Assembly: GCA_003058495.1 (NCBI GenBank)
Contig: QBVC01000028.1
Coordinates: 40,571 to 104,570 of the forward strand
DNA from: a gamma proteobacterium symbiont of Ctena orbiculata
GTDB lineage: Bacteria; Pseudomonadota; Gammaproteobacteria; Chromatiales; Chromatiaceae
Length of the DNA stretch: 64,000 nucleotides
Direction: 5' to 3'
A program made the position numbers and the translations under genes. Position 1 is the first letter of the stretch. Every line of letters begins with the position of its first letter. Under the pieces are notes generated by a model, which did no database searches, had not been told where the DNA came from, and saw only the letters and a program-made list of their open reading frames with translations. Below, in pieces: positions 41,317 to 50,467 of this stretch.

Positions 41317-42504
41317 TCAGCCCTTGAGCACGCCCTCAATACGATCGAGCGCCTTTTCCAGATTTTGCTGACTGGTGGCGATTGAGATGCGGACATGCCC
41401 GGAGAGCCCGAATGCGGTGCCCGGCACCAGGGCGACGCCGGCCTCGGTGATCAGGTACTCCGAGAGTTCCAGATCGTTGCTGACGCCATCGATGGCGGCA
41501 AGGGCGCCTTCCACATTGGGGAAGCAGTAGAAGGTACCGTCGCTCGGCAGGCAGTCTATCCCCGGCATGCCGTTGAGGCGCTCGACCACATAATCGTGGC
41601 GCTCCTTGAATGCCACCAGCATCTCCTGGATGCACTCCTGTGGCCCCTCCAGGGCCGCCTGTGCCGCCACTTGCGAAATCGAGGTGGGATTCGAGGTGCT
41701 CTGGGACTGGATCTTTTTCATCGACTTGATGATATCCGCCGGTCCGCCGGCATAACCGATTCGCCATCCGGTCATGGAGTAGGCCTTGGAGACCCCGTTC
41801 AGCACCAGGGTGCGGTCCTTCAACTCGGGGCAGACGTTGAGGATGTTGACGAAGCTGTTTCCGGGCCAGATGATATGCTCGTACATGTCGTCGGTGGCGA
41901 TCAGCACTCGCGGATGATCTTTCAACACCTCGCCCAGGGCAGCCAGCTCTTCGCGGCTGTAGGCCATGCCGGTGGGATTCGAGGGGCTGTTGATGACGAA
42001 CAGCTTGGTCTTATCGGTGATCGCGGCCGCCAGCTGCTGGGCATTGATCTTGAATTTCTGGGAGGCACCGGCGGAGACCAGCACCGGCTCGCCCCCCGCC
42101 AGAATCGACATGTCGGGGTAGGAGACCCAGTAGGGAGCCGGGATAATGACCTCGTCACCCGGATCGAGCACCGCCTGGGCGAGATTGTAGAAGCTCTGCT
42201 TACCGCCGCAGGAGACGAGGATCTCCCCCGGCGCGTAGTCGAAGCCGTTGTCACGCTGAAATTTGTCTATGATCGCCTGTTTCAGGGCAGGTGTGCCGTC
42301 CACCGCGGTATATTTGGTGAAACCGTCGTTGATGGCGTTGATGGCGGCCGCCTTGATGTGGTCGGGGGTGTCGAAATCCGGCTCTCCCGCGCCCAGTCCG
42401 ATGACGTCCTTTCCCGCTGCTCGCATCTCGGCGGCGCGGGCGGTGACTGCAAGAGTGGGGGAGGGTTTGACGGCTTGTACGCGACTGGAGAGTTGTGCAT
42501 TCAT
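41317..42504 (-). CDS. aspC: Aspartate aminotransferase, class I PLP-dependent
   Basis: A 395-residue fold-type I aminotransferase of the I-gamma aspartate/prephenate type. PLP-binding residues are visible: GGKQSFYNLAQAVLDPGD, SPSNPTGMAYS with the Asn of the PLP pocket, DDMYEHI, and the Schiff-base Lys in NGVSKAYSMTGWRIGYAGG near residue 240. The C-terminal Arg that binds the substrate carboxylate is in GHVRISIATS. It interconverts aspartate and oxaloacetate with glutamate and 2-oxoglutarate in the cytoplasm. It is divergent from uvrB with a 115- to 130-nt shared upstream region. Confidence 0.93.
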   Translation of the reverse strand: MNAQLSSRVQAVKPSPTLAVTARAAEMRAAGKDVIGLGAGEPDFDTPDHIKAAAINAINDGFTKYTAVDGTPALKQAIIDKFQRDNGFDYAPGEILVSCGGKQSFYNLAQAVLDPGDEVIIPAPYWVSYPDMSILAGGEPVLVSAGASQKFKINAQQLAAAITDKTKLFVINSPSNPTGMAYSREELAALGEVLKDHPRVLIATDDMYEHIIWPGNSFVNILNVCPELKDRTLVLNGVSKAYSMTGWRIGYAGGPADIIKSMKKIQSQSTSNPTSISQVAAQAALEGPQECIQEMLVAFKERHDYVVERLNGMPGIDCLPSDGTFYCFPNVEGALAAIDGVSNDLELSEYLITEAGVALVPGTAFGLSGHVRISIATSQQNLEKALDRIEGVLKG

Positions 42505-42633
42505 TTCTGTTTTTATCCCTGATTCTCAAACATCAGCGAATCGGCTGATCGACGGGTTGGTTAAAAAGCCATTCGTAGATGGCGTTGTCGGGATGCCATA
42601 ATAGCCAATTAACGCACGATGAAGAATCCCCTA

Positions 42634-44640
42634 ATGAGCAAAGCGTTTAAATTAACCGCAAATTTCTCCCCTTCCGGCGACCAGCCAGAGGCGATCGGGC
42701 AGCTGGAAGAGGGCATCAGGGACGGCGAGGCCGGCATGACCCTGCTCGGGGTCACCGGCTCCGGCAAGACCTTCACCATCGCCAATGTGATCCAGAATCT
42801 CCAGCGCCCGACCCTGATTCTGGCCCCCAACAAGACCCTGGCCGCCCAGCTCTACGGCGAATTCAAGGATTTTTTCCCCGACAACGCGGTGGAGTATTTC
42901 GTCTCCTACTACGACTACTACCAGCCCGAGGCCTATGTGCCCGCTTCCGATACCTTCATCGAGAAGGATGCCTCGATCAATGACCACATCGAGCAGATGC
43001 GGCTCTCGGCGACCAAGGCGCTGCTGGAGCGCGGGGATACCATCATCGTGGCCACCGTCTCCTCTATCTATGGCCTCGGCGACCCGCGCGCCTACCTGGG
43101 GATGATGCTGCACCTGAGCCGCGGCGAGATCATCGATCAGCGCGCCATTCTGCGCCGGCTCGCGGAGCTGCAGTACAAGCGCAACGAGGTGGAGCTCCAT
43201 CGCGCCACCTTCCGGGTGCGCGGCGAGGTGATCGATATCTATCCCGCGGAGTCGGACGCCGAGGCGGTGCGGGTCGAGCTGTTCGATGACGAGATAGAGA
43301 ATCTCTCCGTGTTCGATCCCCTCACCGGCGAGATCAAGCGCAAGGTGCCGCGCTACTCGATCTTTCCCAAAAGCCACTATGTGACGCCGAGGGAGACCCT
43401 GCTGCAGGCCGTGGATCAGATCAAACTGGAGCTGCAGCAGCGCTTGAGGGAGCTGGAATCGGCCAACAAGCTGGTGGAAGCCCAGCGTCTCGACCAGCGA
43501 ACCCGTTTCGATATCGAGATGATCACCGAGCTCGGCTACTGCACCGGCATCGAGAACTACTCCCGCTATCTCTCGGGGCGCGCCGCCGGCGAGCCGCCGC
43601 CGACGCTGTTCGACTATCTGCCCGACGATGCCCTGCTGGTGGTGGACGAGAGCCATGTCACCGTGCCTCAGCTCGGCGGCATGTATCGGGGCGACAGATC
43701 GCGCAAGGAGACCCTGGTGGAGTACGGTTTTCGTCTCCCTTCCGCCCTCGACAACAGGCCCCTGAGGTTCGAGGAGTTCGAGTTTCGCTCCCCCCAGACC
43801 ATCTATGTCAGCGCCACCCCCCGTGACTATGAGATCGACCACTCCGGCGCCATCGTCGAGCAGGTGGTGCGCCCCACCGGACTCGTCGATCCTCAGCTCG
43901 AGGTCAGGGCGGCGAGCAGCCAGGTCGATGACCTGCTGTCGGAGATCAACCTGCGGGTGGCGCGCAATGAACGCGTCCTGGTGACCACCCTCACCAAACG
44001 CATGGCGGAGGATCTTACCGACTATCTCGGCGATCATGGGGTGCGTGTGCGCTACCTCCATTCCGATATCGACACCGTGGAGCGGGTGGAGATCATACGC
44101 GACCTGCGCCTGGGCGAGTTCGACGTGCTGGTCGGTATCAATCTGCTGCGCGAGGGGCTGGACATGCCCGAGGTCTCCCTGGTGGCGATCCTGGATGCGG
44201 ACAAGGAGGGTTTCCTGCGCTCCGAGGGGTCCCTGATCCAGACCATCGGCCGCGCCGCGCGAAATGCCAACGGCACGGCGATCCTCTATGCGGATCAGAT
44301 GACCGGATCGATGGAACGGGCGATCGACGAGACCAACCGGCGGCGTGCCAAGCAGATCGAATACAACCGGGTCCATGGCATCACCCCCAAGACCATACTG
44401 AAATCGATAGCCGACATCATGGAGGGCGCCTACCCGGGGGGGCAGGTCAATGCCAAGCGCTACGCCAAGGTGGCGGAGGAGGAGATGGAGTATGCCGGCC
44501 TCTCGCCTGCGCAGATGGCAAAGCGCGTTCAACAACTGGAGCAGCAGATGTATCGCCATGCCCAGGACCTTGAATTCGAAGAGGCGGCAAGGATCCGGGA
44601 TCAGATCAGGCATCTGCAGGAGAAAGGCCTGGTGGTGTGA
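42634..44640 (+). CDS. uvrB: Excinuclease ABC subunit B
   Basis: A 668-residue UvrB from ATG 42634, chosen because [17 protein letters not shown] aligns with the family N-terminus; ATG 42619 would add five residues. Walker A is GVTGSGKT (39-46). The damage-probing beta-hairpin follows in [11 protein letters not shown]. Helicase motif II is present as VVDESHVT, and motif VI in [13 protein letters not shown]. The C-terminal UVR domain that binds UvrC is near [16 protein letters not shown]. It verifies damage in nucleotide excision repair. No LexA box of the GAAC-N7-GAAC type is seen upstream, in contrast to the lexA gene. Confidence 0.96.
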   Translation: MSKAFKLTANFSPSGDQPEAIGQLEEGIRDGEAGMTLLGVTGSGKTFTIANVIQNLQRPTLILAPNKTLAAQLYGEFKDFFPDNAVEYFVSYYDYYQPEAYVPASDTFIEKDASINDHIEQMRLSATKALLERGDTIIVATVSSIYGLGDPRAYLGMMLHLSRGEIIDQRAILRRLAELQYKRNEVELHRATFRVRGEVIDIYPAESDAEAVRVELFDDEIENLSVFDPLTGEIKRKVPRYSIFPKSHYVTPRETLLQAVDQIKLELQQRLRELESANKLVEAQRLDQRTRFDIEMITELGYCTGIENYSRYLSGRAAGEPPPTLFDYLPDDALLVVDESHVTVPQLGGMYRGDRSRKETLVEYGFRLPSALDNRPLRFEEFEFRSPQTIYVSATPRDYEIDHSGAIVEQVVRPTGLVDPQLEVRAASSQVDDLLSEINLRVARNERVLVTTLTKRMAEDLTDYLGDHGVRVRYLHSDIDTVERVEIIRDLRLGEFDVLVGINLLREGLDMPEVSLVAILDADKEGFLRSEGSLIQTIGRAARNANGTAILYADQMTGSMERAIDETNRRRAKQIEYNRVHGITPKTILKSIADIMEGAYPGGQVNAKRYAKVAEEEMEYAGLSPAQMAKRVQQLEQQMYRHAQDLEFEEAARIRDQIRHLQEKGLVV

Positions 44641-44657
44641 ATGAAACGGAGTGATCT

Positions 44658-45662
44658 ATGGACCCGTTGACCCAAATATTGCTCGGCGCGGCCGTCGGCC
44701 ACGCCACCCTCGGTGCGCATGTGGGCCGCAAGGCGCTCATTTGGGGCGCAGTGCTCGGCGGGATGCCCGATCTCGATGTGTTCATACCCCAAGCGGACGA
44801 GGTGGCGGCGGTCACCAACCACCGCGGTTTCAGCCACTCCCTGGTCACCCACACCGTCGTCGCGCCGATCCTGGGCAGCGGGCTCGCTCGCCTGCACGCG
44901 CGGGACGGCGCATCGACTGTTCGCTGGACCCTGCTGGTGTGGCTCGCGCTCGCAACCCACGCCTTGCTCGATGCAACAACCATCTACGGCACGCAGATCC
45001 TCTGGCCGAGCACGGGGCCCCCCGCCGGGCTCGGCAGCATCTTCGTTATCGATCCCCTCTACACGCTCCCGCTGCTTGTCGGGGTGCTGTGGGCTGTGTT
45101 CGCCAGGCGCAGGCTGGTCCTCGCGCGACGCGCGAACCTGGTTGGCCTTGGCCTGAGTACCGCCTATCTCGCTGCCGCCATTCTCATCCAGGCGCAGGTG
45201 CGAGACATCGCCGCGAGTGAACTGGTCCGCCAGGGCGCGGCGAAGGATCGGCTGATCGCGACGCCGACCCCTTTCAATCTGGTGCTCTGGCGCCTGGTCG
45301 CAATGGCGCCGCAAGGCTACTGGGAAGGCTACTACTCGCTGCTCGACCCGAAGCCCGAGGTCCGTTTCGTGCAGTACGCGAGCGACGAAAGTCTGCTCTC
45401 GTCTATCGAGGATACACCCGCGGTGGCGCGTCTGCGCTGGTTCACCCGGGGCTTTTATCGCGTGCGGGAAATCGACGGACGCGTGGAGATCACCGATTTG
45501 CGCATGGGCTTCGAACCGCGCTACGTATTCTCTTTCGTTGTCGGCCGCCGGCAGGAAGACGACATAGGTCCGTTGATCCCGCCCGAACGTGCCCCCTCCG
45601 AGCTCCCCGACGCCGAGGCATTGCGCTGGGTATGGCGGCGAATGCATGGTGAAACCCATTAG
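44658..45662 (+). CDS. DUF457/YdjM-type membrane-bound metal-dependent hydrolase
   Basis: A 334-residue protein starting MDPLTQILLGAAVGHATLG, the characteristic opening of the DUF457 (YdjM-like) family. Metal-binding motifs GGMPDLDVF, HRGFSHSLVTH and THALLDATTIYG supply the expected Asp and His residues. Four or five helices span the first 165 residues, followed by a soluble C-terminal domain. Members are predicted inner-membrane hydrolases of uncertain substrate; E. coli YdjM is SOS-controlled. It follows uvrB by 17 nt, so co-transcription is likely. Confidence 0.85.
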   Translation: MDPLTQILLGAAVGHATLGAHVGRKALIWGAVLGGMPDLDVFIPQADEVAAVTNHRGFSHSLVTHTVVAPILGSGLARLHARDGASTVRWTLLVWLALATHALLDATTIYGTQILWPSTGPPAGLGSIFVIDPLYTLPLLVGVLWAVFARRRLVLARRANLVGLGLSTAYLAAAILIQAQVRDIAASELVRQGAAKDRLIATPTPFNLVLWRLVAMAPQGYWEGYYSLLDPKPEVRFVQYASDESLLSSIEDTPAVARLRWFTRGFYRVREIDGRVEITDLRMGFEPRYVFSFVVGRRQEDDIGPLIPPERAPSELPDAEALRWVWRRMHGETH

Positions 45663-45869
45663 ACTGATCCGAATCCGCTGGCCATCCCGCCTCGGGCGTG
45701 TGCTGTTTTAGATTCGATCATGGGCTGTCTCTATTAACAGGGGAAATGTAAAGTATTTAAAATAAATGCTTTATTTTTCTAAACTTTCTTCTAGAATTAA
45801 ATTCATTCTAAGTGGATAATCAGGCATAGACGAACTCGGTAGCGCACGCTGCGGCAGGTAGTACTGAAT

Positions 45870-46523
45870 ATGAGCGATATTCAAGGTATGCTCAGTGACA
45901 TCCAGGCGGAGGCAGACTATGCCTGCCGCATGACGGGACTGACCCATCTCAACGATCATGTATTGGCTGCAATGGAGCGTGTGCCAAGGCACCATTTCGT
46001 CAGCAAGACCTTCCGCTCCCACGCCTTCGACAACAGCCCACTGCCCATCGGCAAGGGTCAGACCATCTCCCAACCGTTTATCGTCGCCCTGATGACCGAT
46101 CTCATCGCGCCGAAGAGGGGTGATAAAATCCTCGAGGTGGGTACAGGTTCCGGCTATCAAACGGCGGTTCTGGCCGAACTGGTCGGCCACCTCTATACCA
46201 TCGAGATCATACCCAAGCTGGCGCAGAAATCCCGCCGATGTCTGGAAAGAGAGGGCTATTCCAACATCTCCTTCCTCGAGGGTGACGGCTACTACGGCTG
46301 GCCGGATCAGGCGCCCTTCGATGCCATTATGGTCACCGCGGCGGTGGCGCATATACCCGAGCCGCTGGTCGACCAGTTAGCGCCGGGGGGACGTCTGGTA
46401 CTGCCGGTTGGAGAGCGTCGCTACAGCCAGGATCTGATTCTGGTCAACAAAGCGCGGGACGGGGCGATCCACAAAACCCGACTCATGCCGGTCTCCTTCG
46501 TGCCGATGACGGGAACGCGCTGA
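45870..46523 (+). CDS. pcm: Protein-L-isoaspartate O-methyltransferase
   Basis: A 217-residue Pcm. Diagnostic motifs are PLPIGKGQTISQPFIVALM (substrate loop), ILEVGTGSGYQTAVLAEL (SAM motif I), and LAPGGRLVLPVG near the C-terminus. It methylates isoaspartyl residues in damaged proteins in the cytoplasm, starting their repair. It is a single gene with a 207-nt AT-rich upstream region and is followed by tRNA-Val. Confidence 0.95.
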   Translation: MSDIQGMLSDIQAEADYACRMTGLTHLNDHVLAAMERVPRHHFVSKTFRSHAFDNSPLPIGKGQTISQPFIVALMTDLIAPKRGDKILEVGTGSGYQTAVLAELVGHLYTIEIIPKLAQKSRRCLEREGYSNISFLEGDGYYGWPDQAPFDAIMVTAAVAHIPEPLVDQLAPGGRLVLPVGERRYSQDLILVNKARDGAIHKTRLMPVSFVPMTGTR

Positions 46524-46588
46524 TCCATTTCCCAACACGGGCGGGGTTGCAAAGGCCATGGAGCAGCCTGTATGATTCGCCGTCTCAA

Positions 46589-46665
<77 letters not shown>

Positions 46666-46703
46666 ATGAAAACAAGGGGTTAGATATACTGGCACCCTTG
46701 CTG

Positions 46704-46745
46704 AAAACCTCACTGGCAGATCGATGCCACGGTGGGGTTTTTTTA
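46704..46745 (+). terminator. Rho-independent terminator after tRNA-Val
   Basis: AAAACCTCACTGGCA pairs with TGCCACGGTGGGGTTTT around a short loop and runs into a tract of seven Ts, about 40 nt after the tRNA. It ends the tRNA-Val transcript. Confidence 0.75.
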
Positions 46746-46830
46746 TGGACGGGATTTGGAAATGAGAATCCCGCTATCGCCTGCGATCCAGAATAATGTA
46801 TATCCCTGGCTATGTGGAAACCAGCCCGTT

Positions 46831-48273
46831 TCAGGCCGGGAAAATGGTATCCAGATCGACCCCCGCCTCTATCATGGGATAGCCGATATCCGCATCGGGG
46901 AATACCTGGAAACCGCTTCCCGGAGCGACCCAGTCACAGGCCCGGCTGAGGATCTGGTCGAACGATGTCAAACCCTCGATATCCGCGCCCAGCTGGTCAT
47001 AACGTGTCTGCCCCGTGATCCCGGTTATCTCGCTTGCGGGAAACATTTCACCATAGACGCCACCGTTGATGCCGCGGCCCAGGAGGATCATGTAATTACC
47101 GCAACCGTGGTCGGTTCCGAAATCACCATTGGCCTTGAGCTGACGGCCGAAATCGGTATTGAAGGTATAGAGCAACTGATCGTTGATCCCGAGCGGATCC
47201 AGCGCCTGCGTCAGGCTGTCCAATCCCTTGCCTGCGCCAAAAAGATCGATAATGTTCGTTTCAAACCGACTCATTTCATGGTTGTGGGTGTCCCAACCAG
47301 GGTACTCCATCGAGGCGATGCGCATCTGAAACAGATCGGCGCCGAGGAAGGCATCGTAGATATTGGCGCATTGCAATCCAAAGTCGCTGCTGTTTAGCCT
47401 GTTGCCTGAGCCAGCGGTGAAGAGTGCCTGCAGGCTTTCCGGGCGAAGCGGCGAAACCGTTTCAAGTCGGGCATTGTAGGCGTCGCCGAATTGGCGCAGG
47501 CTCTCTTCATGTTGCAGGAACTTGTGGTATGGCCAGGCTGCGGGTCTATTCGCGACCTGGCGTCTCTTGGCGTGGTAGTAGCCTCTAAGGGCGCGAGCCA
47601 GTGAGGAGCTTTTTGAATTCGGATTGCCATCGCCGTTGGAAAGTCCGAAATTACGGGTATCGTTGGCGTGGATGATTCTCTGGTTTCTATTCGTGGGGTC
47701 AATGCCCTTACAGAATACAGAGATGTCGCGGGTCACTGATACCGTATTTGCCGTATCGATGGCATAGGCCAGGCGGCCGCCCCAGCCGTCACGGTCATAG
47801 ACATACTGGCTTGTTTTGTTGTCGCCGCTGTTGACGATCAATTGCGAGTGATCGTGACGACGATTATCCGAGCCAATAACATTGGCGACGATTGCAACAT
47901 TGCCTAGATCAAATTGCTGTTTCAACCAGGCTGCGTTTTTGTGAATACCGAAGGTGTTTCCTGCGCTGTCCTCTGCCGGCAGATAGAGATCTGTCCAGAC
48001 GTCCGCATAGGTCCGGTACCTTGCCTGATTTTGCGTATTGAACCTGTAGATATCACGCCTCGCCTGCCAAAATTTGGCGGCGTATGCGCTTCCCGGTTGC
48101 GGCGCGAAGAGAAAGCGGAGATCCGCACCGCCCAGCAGCATCACATTGATCAGCGTTTTCTGATAATCGATATTGACAGCGGCGGCCGCCTTGTTCGGCG
48201 CCAAGCCGTAGCTCCCCAGACCCAGCAGGGTGGAGGCGCCGATCGAGGTTTTGAGAAACTCTCTTCTTCTCAT
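46831..48273 (-). CDS. DUF1501 (sulfatase-like fold) protein with Tat signal
   Basis: A 480-residue protein from ATG 48273, 1 nt after the stop of the upstream DUF1800 gene, with GGAGGCAAC upstream. A twin-arginine signal (RRREFLKTS, then a hydrophobic stretch ending AAA) targets it to the periplasm. The body belongs to DUF1501, related to the alkaline phosphatase/sulfatase superfamily: LINVMLLGGADLRFLF near the N-terminus, HDHSQLI and DTHNHEMSRFETNI in the middle, and TDHGCGNYMILLGRGINGG toward the end. Substrate is unknown. It is almost always encoded with a DUF1800 partner, as here. Confidence 0.88.
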   Translation of the reverse strand: MRRREFLKTSIGASTLLGLGSYGLAPNKAAAAVNIDYQKTLINVMLLGGADLRFLFAPQPGSAYAAKFWQARRDIYRFNTQNQARYRTYADVWTDLYLPAEDSAGNTFGIHKNAAWLKQQFDLGNVAIVANVIGSDNRRHDHSQLIVNSGDNKTSQYVYDRDGWGGRLAYAIDTANTVSVTRDISVFCKGIDPTNRNQRIIHANDTRNFGLSNGDGNPNSKSSSLARALRGYYHAKRRQVANRPAAWPYHKFLQHEESLRQFGDAYNARLETVSPLRPESLQALFTAGSGNRLNSSDFGLQCANIYDAFLGADLFQMRIASMEYPGWDTHNHEMSRFETNIIDLFGAGKGLDSLTQALDPLGINDQLLYTFNTDFGRQLKANGDFGTDHGCGNYMILLGRGINGGVYGEMFPASEITGITGQTRYDQLGADIEGLTSFDQILSRACDWVAPGSGFQVFPDADIGYPMIEAGVDLDTIFPA

Positions 48274-48274
48274 C

Positions 48275-50152
48275 TCAGTTGCCTCCGTTGGCAAACATGA
48301 AAGGGGTCATGGTTATGAAGTTGATGGCCATGCCGACACGCCGGTTTGCCTGTCTGCGACGTTCCATACTGTTGCTATTCAATGCCAAGGTCTGATTTTC
48401 CAATGACGACAGAAGTGCTGCGGCCGCACCGGTGTTCAACTGCGTTGCGGTATATAATCTATCCGGGTTGGCGGGATCGGCCAGCGAGGCGAAATCCCTG
48501 CCGGCTGCCAATAACGCCGCGACCTGGGCGCGCTCGAGAACGGTAAAGTTTCTTCCGCTGTCACCGGTGAATCGCCTCCAGAGCCACTTGCCCGCATCCT
48601 TGACGTTGTAGAGGCCCGAGGGATTCGTCGGCATGAGACGCGCCCAGTCCTTCTCCCAGATACTGACGATCCTGCCCGAAGCGTCACGACATACCTCGCG
48701 CACCTTGGCGATACGATTGGGATGATTCACATTGTTGTTATAGGCCTCTTTGAACAGGCTCTGGCTATTCGCGGCGTTCAATGATGTCTGGTTGCCGAAG
48801 ACATCGTGTACAGGAATGAAGGCAACCGCCCCCTGGCGGGCCATGGCGTTGCGGGGTGTGCTACTGTTGCCGTAGCTCTCCTCGTTGTCAACCGTGTTCT
48901 GGTTGTAGATAGTGAGATTGCGGGAGAAGGCCGTACGGTATTTATAGGTACTGGCATCGTGAAAGGTCGTTGAGATCGCATAGGCTTGGAGGAAATGGAG
49001 GAAATCGTCTGCATTTCCGACAACGGCTTGCCAGGACTTCCTGATTTTATCTTTTTTGTTATCGGTAAGGTTGTCATCGGCAAAATACTCAATGAAGGCA
49101 AGCGGCAGGTTATCCAGGCTCTCCGGGTGCTGAATGGCGACTTCGGCCAGATTGAACAGCTTGTCCTCGGCGGTCAGTCCGGTGATCGGTTGATGAAGCA
49201 CTTCAGGTGCATCACTGATGTGCTGCCTGTTGTTCTGTATATTGCGGCCGCTTGCGTCCATGTGATTGGTAAAATCGATGGGCGCGGTCCACCAGTAATG
49301 CGACAGCGTGGTGCCGTTGAAAAAGGGTTCCCGGTCCAGTTGCATCCCGGTGAGGATCCAAGCGGTGTGTTCGATAGTGGTATTCTCGTGATAGTCGGTA
49401 TCCTCGGTATCGCCGTTGATGCGGAAGAAGAGCTGATGAAATTCACGGGCGAAATCGTCATTGCCGATAAACATTCCATTGCGATTGTTGAAACGGTTAT
49501 TGCGGTGTCCGTATTCTCTCGCCACCGCGGCAGAGCTTGCGCCATTCGCAAGAATGCGGTGGAAGGGCTCGCCTCTGCGCAGTTGATCGAGGGCTTGATC
49601 GTAGAGGGACATGACCAGTGAGGGTTCCGTGTCGCGGGTGTTGACTGCCATCTGATAGTTGACCAGCCAGAAACCTACATGGTGGGCAAAGGTGTTCAAT
49701 CCACGTTTGTTGATGGCGGCAATCCAGGTGTTCTGCAGACCGGCATTGGAGAGGATGACTTCGCCGTCGTTGCGTGTCCTGGTGGCGGAATATCGTAGCT
49801 GATCGCTCGGGCAGGCGGGATTAGCGGGATCATCGGCCGACCAGACTTCCTGCAAGCTGGTGAGAAAGGGGCCTGATTGCGCGGTGCTGTCCTCTATGGG
49901 GGAGAGTTTCGGGTTAATCTCATCGAAGGTCAGCATTTCCTGAATTGCCGTTTGCGGGCTCATGTTTGCCCATCTTATGATTTGCCGATCACTGGAAAAT
50001 CCGCCATAGGCGAAGGTGTGAAGCACATGCCTCACCGCCGCCAGGTTCCAGGCTTGATTGGATACAGGTTCCAGCTCAGCAAAAACCGGTAAAGGAACAG
50101 ACAGCAGGGACAGCGCGAACAATGGCGCCCGGATCAATGATCGAGTGTTCAT
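48275..50152 (-). CDS. DUF1800 secreted protein
   Basis: A 625-residue protein with a signal peptide (LFALSLLSVPLPVFA). It shows DUF1800 landmarks: AVRHVLHTFAYGGFSSD at the start, FAHHVGFWLVNYQ and MFIGNDDFAREFHQLFFR in the first half, and a C-terminal domain with NFITMTPFMFANGG. It is longer than many DUF1800 proteins. The family function is unknown; the partner DUF1501 gene is translationally coupled. GAGGCAAC precedes the ATG. A role in an exported polymer or envelope process is guesswork. Confidence 0.85.
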   Translation of the reverse strand: MNTRSLIRAPLFALSLLSVPLPVFAELEPVSNQAWNLAAVRHVLHTFAYGGFSSDRQIIRWANMSPQTAIQEMLTFDEINPKLSPIEDSTAQSGPFLTSLQEVWSADDPANPACPSDQLRYSATRTRNDGEVILSNAGLQNTWIAAINKRGLNTFAHHVGFWLVNYQMAVNTRDTEPSLVMSLYDQALDQLRRGEPFHRILANGASSAAVAREYGHRNNRFNNRNGMFIGNDDFAREFHQLFFRINGDTEDTDYHENTTIEHTAWILTGMQLDREPFFNGTTLSHYWWTAPIDFTNHMDASGRNIQNNRQHISDAPEVLHQPITGLTAEDKLFNLAEVAIQHPESLDNLPLAFIEYFADDNLTDNKKDKIRKSWQAVVGNADDFLHFLQAYAISTTFHDASTYKYRTAFSRNLTIYNQNTVDNEESYGNSSTPRNAMARQGAVAFIPVHDVFGNQTSLNAANSQSLFKEAYNNNVNHPNRIAKVREVCRDASGRIVSIWEKDWARLMPTNPSGLYNVKDAGKWLWRRFTGDSGRNFTVLERAQVAALLAAGRDFASLADPANPDRLYTATQLNTGAAAALLSSLENQTLALNSNSMERRRQANRRVGMAINFITMTPFMFANGGN

Positions 50153-50467
50153 ATCGTTGCCTCGGAATGGTCAATCCATTGTCGCCAGGTGGTCTTAATC
50201 TGCTTGAGGGCCAGGACCATCCTTGACTCTGATCATTGGAAAAACTAATACATCCATGATCTGGCACAAGTAGGTGAATCCCCACCTTGGGATTCATATT
50301 TCCCGCAGTTATGGATCAGCAACCCACTAGCGGAGTCACAGTTATCCTAACTAACTGAATTTGAACATGAAGATATTTTTTAGAACCATTCGAAACTGGC
50401 GTTGAAAACAAGCAGTTTCGGTCTGTCCAGGGTGTCTGTTTTTTTTATAGGCGACTTTGAGGGCGGC
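50153..50467. other. Gene-free gap
   Basis: The 315-nt space between the DUF1800 and REC-PAS-GGDEF-EAL genes contains no open frame of note. It probably holds the DUF1800 promoter. A run of eight Ts near 50440 with only a poor preceding stem might be a weak terminator on the plus strand. Confidence 0.4.

Noticed and set aside
42652..44613. Long open frame antisense to uvrB, and similar ones antisense to the cytochrome, polymerase and GGDEF-EAL genes
   Set aside because: These are composition artefacts of GC-rich coding DNA; they lack ribosome binding sites and recognisable domains while the opposite strand has clear families.
46690..46705. Sigma-54 promoter (GGCACCCTTGC) after tRNA-Val
   Set aside because: The spacing between GG and GC is too short for a -24/-12 element and it lies within the tRNA terminator region.
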